Assembly: GCF_963378095.1 (NCBI RefSeq)
Contig: NZ_OY726397.1
Span: forward strand, 4,278,001 to 4,342,000
Direction: 5' to 3'
Origin: Mycolicibacterium sp. MU0053
Lineage (GTDB): Bacteria; Actinomycetota; Actinomycetes; Mycobacteriales; Mycobacteriaceae
DNA length: 64,000 nucleotides
Every line of letters starts with the position of its first letter. Within the stretch, counting starts at the first letter, position 1. The position numbers and the translations under genes are program-made. Positions 56,109 through 64,000 of this stretch are shown here, one piece after another. The notes under the pieces were generated by a model, which did no database searches, was not told the DNA's origin, and was given only the letters and a program-made list of their open reading frames with translations.

Positions 56109-57259
56109 TGCGGGCTCCCTCGTAGTGCGTGCGACGCCTTGCGGGCCCGGTCACGCGCGGTGGCAACGGCCGGTGCCGTCGCCACCACCACCTCGAATCT
56201 GCTGCGGCCCGCTCCGGGGGCTCCGGGCGGCGCCGGGAACAACAGTACGTCGGACTCCGGGACGTCCAAGGCCGCGGCCAACTCGGCGCGGGACCCGGGC
56301 CGGTAACTGACCTCGACCGCGCCCGGGGAAATCATGATGGTGTCCACCGGCAGCCCCAACACGGCCCGGGCGTGCAACTCCAACGCCGAGAGCCGCTGGG
56401 TGCGCAGCGTCACCAGCGCACTGTCGTGCGGCAGCACGGTGACGTCGGAGAAGTACACCTCGTCGCCGCACACCAGCAGTTCCACCCCGAACAGGCCGCG
56501 CCCGCCCAGGGCGGTGACCACCCGCGCGGCGATCGAACGCGCCGAATCCAACGCCACCGCCGACATCGGCAGCGGTTGCCAGGCCTCCAGGACGCCGTCG
56601 ACGTGGCGGTGCCCGATCGGTTCGCAGAACTGGGTGGGCGTGGCGTCGCCGCTGCGGACCGCCAGCAGGGTGACCTCGTCGTCGACCTCCACCAGGGACT
56701 CGACGAGCACCCGGTTGTGGGTGATGTGTCCGGCCGCCGAGACCGCGCGTCGCCACGCCGCCGCGATGTCGTCGGCGCGCAGCAGCACCGACTGTCCCTC
56801 GCCGGGCAGCGCAATCAGCGGCTTGACCACCAACGGATAACCGGCGTGGTCGGCGATCGCGCCGAGTTCGTCGACCGAACCGGCGAACCAGAACGGTGCC
56901 GTCGGCAGGCCGAGTTCGTCGGCGGCCAGCCGGCGCAGCCCCTCCCGGTCCAGCGTCAGCCGGGCCCGGCGCGAACCCGGGACCACCTCGATGCCCGCCG
57001 CTTCGGCACCGGCCAGCGCGTCGGTGGCCACCGCGTCGGTGGCCGGGACCACGTGGTCCGGTCCGAACCGCTCGATGGCCGCGGTCAGGGCCTCGGGATC
57101 GGTGAGTTCCACGACCGCGGATTCGTCGGCGATCGCCAGCGCCGGCGCGTCCGCATGCGAGTCCACGGCGATCACCACCGCCCCGAGCCGCTGGAAACTC
57201 ACCACCACCTCGCGGCCCAGCTCACCGCTGCCCAGCAGCAGGACTCGCGGCGACCACAT
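56105..57259 (-). CDS. purT: Formate-dependent phosphoribosylglycinamide formyltransferase PurT
   Basis: This 384-aa ATP-grasp enzyme formylates GAR with formate and ATP in purine synthesis. Motifs are LLLGSGELGREVVVSFQRLGAVVIAVD, HVVPATDAVAT, PLVVKPLIALPGEGQSVL, FCEPIGHRHVDGVLEAWQP, RGLFGVELLVCGDEVYFSDVTVLPHDSALVTL and LPVDTIMISPGAVEVSY. ATG 57259 is chosen because a -10 element lies 7 nt upstream. The GTG at 57268 would lie inside that promoter. Confidence 0.95.
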   Translation of the reverse strand: MWSPRVLLLGSGELGREVVVSFQRLGAVVIAVDSHADAPALAIADESAVVELTDPEALTAAIERFGPDHVVPATDAVATDALAGAEAAGIEVVPGSRRARLTLDREGLRRLAADELGLPTAPFWFAGSVDELGAIADHAGYPLVVKPLIALPGEGQSVLLRADDIAAAWRRAVSAAGHITHNRVLVESLVEVDDEVTLLAVRSGDATPTQFCEPIGHRHVDGVLEAWQPLPMSAVALDSARSIAARVVTALGGRGLFGVELLVCGDEVYFSDVTVLPHDSALVTLRTQRLSALELHARAVLGLPVDTIMISPGAVEVSYRPGSRAELAAALDVPESDVLLFPAPPGAPGAGRSRFEVVVATAPAVATARDRARKASHALRGSPQ

Positions 57260-57266
57260 GGTCCCC

Positions 57267-57272
57267 ACAATA
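57267..57272 (-). promoter_or_regulatory. -10 element for leaderless purT
   Basis: On the minus strand TATTGT ends 7 nt before ATG 57259, fixing the start of purT. Confidence 0.6.
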
Positions 57273-57317
57273 GGCGTCGCGCGCCGGTCGAAAGGTTAGG
57301 CGGTCGAACGATCTGGG

Positions 57318-57323
57318 TACCTT
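57318..57323 (+). promoter_or_regulatory. -10 element for the leaderless MMPL gene
   Basis: TACCTT ends 6 nt before the GTG at 57330. Together with the purT element this makes a compact divergent promoter of about 70 nt. Confidence 0.55.
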
Positions 57324-57329
57324 GGGCCC

Positions 57330-59432
57330 GTGAACTGGGATCGCCTTGCCGCCGTCGTGACCGGGCCCCGATCGTGGGTGCTGGCCCTGTTGATCGCCCT
57401 CGCCTCGGGTCTGCTGCTGGGACTGGCCGGCAGCAACGACGCGGCCTCGCAGTCGCCGATCGCGCTGCCGTCCTCGGCGGAGGCGGCCCGCGCGGCCGAG
57501 GCCGCGACGGGCTTCCCGGGCGGGGACCGCGCACCGGCGATCCTGGTGGTGACCCGCGGCGACGGGGCCGTGCTGGCACCCGCGGACCTCGGCGCCGCCG
57601 AGGCCGCGTATCAGCGGATGCAGCAACAGAGCGGCGCACCGGCGGGCGGACCGCCGGTCACGGTGTCCGAGGACGGTCGCGCCGCGCTGGCCGCGGTCCC
57701 GATGGATACCACGCTGTCCGGGTTCGAACTGCGCGACGCCGTGGACAGCGTCCGGGCGGGCGCCGGCGACGGCCTGCCGCCGCAGTTGCGCGCCGAGGTC
57801 ACCGGCGGTCCGGCCTTCGGCGCCGACATCGCGGGCGCGTTCTCGGGGGCCAACATCACGCTGCTGGCGGTGACGGCCGCGGTGGTCGCGCTGCTGCTGA
57901 TCCTCACCTACCGCTCCCCGGTGCTGTTCCTGGTACCGCTGGCGGTGATCGGATTCGCCGACCGCGCCGGCGCCACCCTGGGCGCGACGGTCACCTCATG
58001 GGCGGGCCTGATCCCCGACGGTTCCACCTCCGGCATCACCAGCGTGCTGGTGTTCGGTGCGGGCACCAACTACGCGCTGCTGCTGATCTCCCGGTACCGC
58101 GAGGAGTTGCGCTCCGCGCCCGACCACCGGCAGGCGTTGCGTACCGCGGTGCGCGCCGCGGGGCCGGCGATCCTGGCCAGCAACGCCACCGTGGTGCTGG
58201 CACTGCTGACGCTGCTGCTGGCCAGCGCCCCCAGCACCCGCAGCCTGGGCCTGCAGGCCGCCGCGGGACTCGTTGTCGCCGCGGCGTTCTCGCTGCTGCT
58301 GCTGCCGCCGCTGCTGGCGCTGTTCGGGGTGCGGCTGTTCTGGCCGTTCATCCCGTCGCGGCAGGATCGCGCGCTGACCGAAACCGGGGTGTGGCACCGC
58401 ATCGCGACGGCGGTGGCCCGGCGCCCGGTCGCGGTGCTGGTGGCCTCCTTCGCCGGCCTGGCGGTGCTGGCCTGCGGCCTGTTCGGCACCCAGACCGGGC
58501 TGTCGCAGACCGAGCAGTTCCGCGTCAAGGCCGAATCGGTGACCGGCTACGAGACCCTGGCGCAGCACTTCCCCAGCGGGTTGACCGACCCGACCCGGGT
58601 GATCGCGGCCGGCGACCGCGCCCCGCAGATCGAGGCGGCCATCGCCGGCACCGACGGCGTGGTGTCGGCCACCCCCGGCGGCGACGACGGCGCGGGCCTG
58701 ACCCAGTGGTCGGTGGTCACCGACGCGGCGCCGGCCAGCGACGAGGCGTTCGAAACCATTGCCGCCCTGCGCGATTCGGTGCAGGCGGTCGATCCGCAGG
58801 CGCTGGTCGGCGGGTCCGACGCGCAGGCGTTGGACGCGCGCGATGCCGCCGTGCGCGACCGGCTGGTGATCATCCCGGCGATTCTGCTGGTGGTGCTCGC
58901 GGTCCTGCTGGTGCTGCTGCGCTCGATCGTCGCCGCGCTGCTGCTGGTCACCGTGACGGTGGCGTCCTCGGTGGCCGCGCTCGGGCTGGGCGGCTGGGTC
59001 AGCATCCACCTCTTCGGCTTCCCCGCCCTGGACAACACCACCCCGCTGTTCGCGTTCCTGTTCTTGGTGGCCCTCGGCGTGGACTACACGATCTTCCTGG
59101 TGACCCGGGCTCGCGAGGAGACCCGCAGTTTCGGCACCCGCACCGGGATCGTGCGCGCGGTCTCGGCGACCGGCGCGGTGATCACCAGCGCCGGCATCGT
59201 GTTGGCCGCGGTGTTCGCCGTCCTCGGGGTGCTGCCGCTGATCGTGCTGACCCAGCTGGGCATCATCGTGGGCCTGGGCATCCTGCTGGACACCTTCCTG
59301 GTGCGCACCGTGGTGATCCCGGCGCTGTTCACGTTGCTCGGCCCGAAGGTGTGGTGGCCGAGCCGCATCGACCCGGTTTCGGACGCCGAGGACCCCGCCG
59401 CCGGCTACTCCTCGACGCGCTCGTCGCCGTGA
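57330..59432 (+). CDS. MMPL/RND-family membrane transporter
   Basis: This 700-aa protein has about 12 transmembrane helices in two repeats. Each repeat starts with one helix, then a periplasmic porter-like domain, then five helices. The repeat signatures are SVLVFGAGTNYALLLISRYREELR (about residues 245-268) and FLVALGVDYTIFLVTRAREETR. Where MMPL proteins usually have an Asp-Tyr pair in both, the first repeat has Asn-Tyr. This belongs to the short, YdfJ-like MMPL group. The substrate, probably a lipid or hydrophobic compound, is unknown. Confidence 0.92.
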   Translation: MNWDRLAAVVTGPRSWVLALLIALASGLLLGLAGSNDAASQSPIALPSSAEAARAAEAATGFPGGDRAPAILVVTRGDGAVLAPADLGAAEAAYQRMQQQSGAPAGGPPVTVSEDGRAALAAVPMDTTLSGFELRDAVDSVRAGAGDGLPPQLRAEVTGGPAFGADIAGAFSGANITLLAVTAAVVALLLILTYRSPVLFLVPLAVIGFADRAGATLGATVTSWAGLIPDGSTSGITSVLVFGAGTNYALLLISRYREELRSAPDHRQALRTAVRAAGPAILASNATVVLALLTLLLASAPSTRSLGLQAAAGLVVAAAFSLLLLPPLLALFGVRLFWPFIPSRQDRALTETGVWHRIATAVARRPVAVLVASFAGLAVLACGLFGTQTGLSQTEQFRVKAESVTGYETLAQHFPSGLTDPTRVIAAGDRAPQIEAAIAGTDGVVSATPGGDDGAGLTQWSVVTDAAPASDEAFETIAALRDSVQAVDPQALVGGSDAQALDARDAAVRDRLVIIPAILLVVLAVLLVLLRSIVAALLLVTVTVASSVAALGLGGWVSIHLFGFPALDNTTPLFAFLFLVALGVDYTIFLVTRAREETRSFGTRTGIVRAVSATGAVITSAGIVLAAVFAVLGVLPLIVLTQLGIIVGLGILLDTFLVRTVVIPALFTLLGPKVWWPSRIDPVSDAEDPAAGYSSTRSSP

Positions 59433-60088
59433 TGCAGGTCGATCACCCCGGCGCGCGACAATGCCAGCAGGCTCACCACCAGCACCCACGCCGGGAACAG
59501 CAGCGTGACCCACATGCTGGCGTCGCTCGCGATCAGCAGCACCGCCGCGGTGGCGTACGTGCCGAAGACCAACCACTTCGACATCAGCCCGGTCTTGAGC
59601 CAAATGGTGGCCAGCGAGATCATGAACACCGCCGCCATCCGTAGCGCATAGGTCTTGGCCAAGGCCAGCAACAGGGCTTGGCCGAACACCGCCACGTCGC
59701 CGCGGGCGCTGGCTTCGACGCCGACCGCGCGCCCGGCCACCAGCGCGCTGCCCACCGCGGCGGCCGCAAAGATCATCGCCAGGAACAGCAGACCACTGCC
59801 GAGCAAGACCGAGGCGAAGAAGCGATCCTCGTAGCGCCCGAGCCCATCGCGGACCACCCCGATGAACCACAGGAACGCGATGCCGGCCAGCGGCATCAGC
59901 ACCGCGGCCACCTTGAGGTTCGTCCTCGCACCGTCGAGCCACGGCGAGCCCGACCCCGACTCGTCCGGTATCGACGTCCGGATCAGCACCATGGCCGCGC
60001 CGAACAGGACCGCGAACAGCACGCCGGCCAGACCGGCCGCACGCGGAGTGGACAACCGGCGCGCCCGACGGGGCAGGTTCGCGGTCAT
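59405..60088 (-). CDS. Membrane protein with about six helices
   Basis: This 227-aa protein starts at ATG 60088 behind AGGAG. Hydrophobic segments include AAGLAGVLFAVLFGAAMVL, AAVLMPLAGIAFLWFIGVV, FFASVLLGSGLLFLAMIFAAAAVGSALV and the C-terminal ATAAVLLIASDASMWVTLLFPAWVLVVSLLAL. The conserved patch ALAKTYALRMAAVFMISLATIWLKTG is typical of actinobacterial DUF4386-like membrane proteins. It converges on the MMPL gene with a 28-nt overlap. The function is unknown. Confidence 0.78.
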   Translation of the reverse strand: MTANLPRRARRLSTPRAAGLAGVLFAVLFGAAMVLIRTSIPDESGSGSPWLDGARTNLKVAAVLMPLAGIAFLWFIGVVRDGLGRYEDRFFASVLLGSGLLFLAMIFAAAAVGSALVAGRAVGVEASARGDVAVFGQALLLALAKTYALRMAAVFMISLATIWLKTGLMSKWLVFGTYATAAVLLIASDASMWVTLLFPAWVLVVSLLALSRAGVIDLHHGDERVEE

Positions 60089-60098
60089 CTACCGACTC

Positions 60099-60745
60099 CT
60101 AGGGTTGGCCGGGCAGCAGGCGAATCATCAATCCGTGGGCCTCGGCGAGCAGATTGTCGTCGCCGTCATGCAATTCGGCGTTGACGAAGGCCTTGCGGTC
60201 CTCGGCCTCCCGGATCCAGCCGCGCGCGCGCAACTCGGTGTCGATCGGCGTGACCTTGCGGTAGTCGACATGCAGGTAGGCGGTGCGGCTGATCGGGCGG
60301 CCGGCGGCGTGGATGACCATTCCGAACAGCGAATCGAACAGCAAGGGCAACACCCCGCCGTGTACGGCGTAGTTACCGCCGACGTGGAAACGGCTGAACG
60401 TGACCCGCACCCGCACCCCGTCGGGTTCGAAGGCGTCGACGAACCACGGCGGCATCAGCAGGCTGCCGGCGCCGGGCAGAGCCGGCACCCGGCTGGCCGG
60501 GCCGACCCCCTCGGCGGACTCGAACGGCGCGAGTTGCTCGATCAGCTTCTCGACCCGGTCGGCGGCGTCGTCCCAGGTCTCCGCGGCCGGCGCGGCCGAG
60601 ACCGCCAGATCCTGCAGTCGGCGCATGCCGGCCAGGAACCGGGCGAATCCGGGCCCCGGTTCGGCGGGTTCGAACACCGGGAAACCGCCGTGGCGCTCGT
60701 AGTCGGGGCTGACCCGCCGCGGGTCCGGTCCGAAGTCAGCCGACA

Positions 60746-60746
<1 letters not shown>
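60099..60746 (-). CDS. Hotdog-fold thioesterase (PaaI/Rv0356c-like)
   Basis: This 215-aa protein has a C-terminal hotdog domain: NYAVHGGVLPLLFDSLFGMVIHAAG (His/Gly/Asp active-site helix) and SRTAYLHVDYRKVTPIDTELRARGWI, then HGDDNLLAEAHGLMIRLLP. It should hydrolyse an acyl-CoA. GTG 60746 shares one base with the purA stop. Conservation beside purA in mycobacteria gives no clear functional link. Confidence 0.87.
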
Positions 60747-62715
<1,969 letters not shown>

Positions 62716-62719
<4 letters not shown>

Positions 62720-63495
62720 GGACCCGGCGGCCGGCGGTGCGCCCCAGCCCGGTTTTCCTGCTGATCCTGGCGGTCACCGGCCTCGGCGGCGCGCTGGCCT
62801 GGGTTTCGGGCGCCGTCGGGGCGTCGAATCCGCCGCTGGCACATGCCGGGGTGTTCCTGTTCGTGATCGCGGGCTGGGTGGTCTCGCTGTGCCTGCACGA
62901 ATTCGGCCACGCGTACACCGCGTGGCGGTTCGGCGACCATGACGTGGCCGGCCGTGGCTACCTCACGCTGAACCCGCTGAAGTACTCCCACCCGATGTTG
63001 TCGCTGGGGTTACCGCTGCTGTTCATCGCGTTGGGCGGCATCGGCCTGCCCGGCGGCGCGGTGTGGCTGCGTACCGGCGCGATGACCAAGGCGCAGCGCA
63101 CCGTGGTGAGCCTGGCCGGACCGTTCGCCAATCTGGTGCTGGCGGTCCTGTTGCTGGGCGCCGGCCGGGTCCTCGCGACCCCCGAGCGGTCGGTGTTCTG
63201 GGCGGGCGTGGCGGTCCTGGGCCTGCTGCAGGTGATGGCGGTCGTGCTCAACCTGCTACCGGTGCCGGGCCTGGACGGCTACGGCGCGCTGGAACCGCAC
63301 CTGAGCCCGGAGACCCAGCGCGCCCTGACCGGCTTCAAGCAGTGGGGTGTGCTGCTGTTGGTGCTGGTCCTGCTGGCGTCGCCGCTCAACCAGTGGTTCT
63401 TCGGTCTGGTCTACCGCCTCTACGCGCTGCTCGGCGGCGTCGGCGCGTTGGCCTCGGCGGGCTTCGACCTGGCGCTGTTCTGGTCGCTGCGCTGA
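62716..63495 (+). CDS. M50-family site-2-type membrane zinc protease (Rv0359-like)
   Basis: This 259-aa polytopic protein has the intramembrane zinc motif LCLHEFGHAYTAW (HExxH) in an early helix and a second metal motif NLLPVPGLDGYGALEPH (NxxPxxxLDG). A loop has LSLAGPFANLVLAVLLL (the conserved G-P-x-x-N). Cleavage of membrane-embedded substrates is expected. It is coupled to the Rv0358-like gene. Confidence 0.93.
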
Positions 63496-63538
63496 CGCGC
63501 CCGCGCGACCCTGCTTGCAAACCATGCAGGAATACGCA

Positions 63539-63544
63539 TACATT
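63539..63544 (+). promoter_or_regulatory. -10 element and GAAT/ATTC inverted repeat before the CDF gene
   Basis: TACATT ends 7 nt before the ATG at 63552. GAAT (63530-63533) and ATTC (63542-63545) flank it as an inverted repeat. This could be a metal-regulator (ArsR/SmtB-like) site over the promoter. Confidence 0.5.
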
Positions 63545-63551
63545 CGAGCCC

Positions 63552-64000
63552 ATGGGTGCCGGCCACGAACACAGTCACACTGACACCAGGGTCAGTCGGA
63601 TGCTCATCGCGGCGGGCATTCTGGCGGTCTTCTTCGTCCTGGAACTGACCACCGCGCTGATGATCAACTCGATCGCGCTGCTGGCCGACGCCGGTCACAT
63701 GCTCACCGACCTGGTCGCGATGTTCATGGGCCTGACCGCGGTGTTGCTGGCCAAACACGGTCCGGTCGCGCCCGGGCGGACCTACGGCTGGCACCGCGCC
63801 GAGGTGTTCACCGCGGTGGCCAACGCGGCGCTGCTGCTCGGGGTCGCCGGATTCATCCTGTACGAGGCGATCGACCGGCTCGGCGACGCGCCGGCGGTGC
63901 CCGGCGTCCCGCTGATCGTCGTCGCGCTGGCGGGACTGGTCGCCAACGGCGCGGTGGTGTTGCTGCTGCGGGCGGATTCGCAGCACAGCCTCGCGGTCAA
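63552..64000 (+). CDS. Cation-diffusion-facilitator (zinc efflux) transporter, 3' end cut off
   Basis: The first 149 residues are present. A short His-rich start (MGAGHEHSH) is followed by helix 1 (LIAAGILAVFFVLELTTALMINSIALLADAGHMLTDLVAMFMGL). It contains the typical Zn/Cd site residues H and D in LLADAGHMLTD, then RTYGWHRAEVFTAVANAALLL. It exports Zn or similar metals in exchange for protons. A leaderless promoter with a short inverted repeat lies upstream. Confidence 0.93.
   Translation, partial: MGAGHEHSHTDTRVSRMLIAAGILAVFFVLELTTALMINSIALLADAGHMLTDLVAMFMGLTAVLLAKHGPVAPGRTYGWHRAEVFTAVANAALLLGVAGFILYEAIDRLGDAPAVPGVPLIVVALAGLVANGAVVLLLRADSQHSLAV

Noticed and set aside
56129..59644. A 1171-codon open frame on the plus strand
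   Set aside because: It runs antisense to purT and then out of frame through the MMPL gene. The composition is Arg/Gly/Pro-rich with no domain, a typical product of high GC content.

Overview
The window is GC-rich, densely packed chromosomal DNA. It almost certainly comes from a fast-growing mycobacterium (Mycolicibacterium or Mycobacterium). Three things point there: unmistakable mycobacterial genes (virR, pknG with its rubredoxin and TPR modules, glnX-glnH, the F420-dependent glucose-6-phosphate dehydrogenase fgd, a 13E12-type DUF222/HNH gene), many GTG starts, and many -10 hexamers placed 6-8 nt before a start codon, as expected for leaderless mycobacterial mRNAs. Rv numbers are recalled M. 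tuberculosis counterparts, not search results. No rRNA, tRNA, CRISPR array, insertion sequence or prophage was seen. The window cuts a gene at each end.

Layout. 1-2596 (minus): DUF3263 gene, virR, sodC and a YbdK-type ligase, divergent from def and a GNAT gene (2721-4225). 4229-5999: three overlapping genes for small membrane-anchored proteins. 5967-8154: a polytopic membrane protein and the exonuclease III gene. 8381-12534: an accessory cassette with a divergent cysteine-synthase-fold enzyme, a luciferase-like monooxygenase, a sodium:solute symporter and a small membrane protein, behind a structured AT-richer leader. 12517-14608: an unknown gene and a DUF222/HNH gene.

14655-17816: a TPP riboswitch, thiC, thiD and a hydrolase. 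17864-25207: accessory oxygenase, hydrolase, MFS transporter and TetR genes, with clear operator-like palindromes. 25202-30334: lpqL, an SGNH hydrolase gene with an apparent frameshift, then thiG-thiS-thiO behind a second TPP riboswitch, with thiE divergent. 30315-35518: a Nudix gene and the glnX-glnH-pknG amino-acid-sensing operon.

35540-45234 (minus): a ten-gene tight cluster. It encodes TetR, an ACAD10/11-like acyl-CoA dehydrogenase, an enoyl-CoA hydratase, a TauD dioxygenase, an APH-fold kinase, an SDR, a DUF1214-like protein, a TIM-barrel isomerase, a sulfotransferase and an F420-type LLM oxidoreductase. It looks like a catabolic operon of unknown substrate and is the best candidate for an undescribed pathway. 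45342-49689: fgd, pta and ackA. 49725-53991: an MBL hydrolase, an SDR and a large LuxR regulator.

54011-57259: purT, a secreted-type protein, a rhodanese and metZ. 57330-64000: an MMPL transporter, a membrane protein, a hotdog thioesterase, purA, an Rv0358-like gene, an M50 protease and a truncated CDF zinc transporter gene.

Working logic. Thiamine synthesis is split into two riboswitch-controlled units. glnX-glnH-pknG couples periplasmic amino-acid sensing to a kinase. fgd and several LLM enzymes point to F420 redox chemistry. metZ, a rhodanese and the divergent CysK-like enzyme point to sulfur metabolism.
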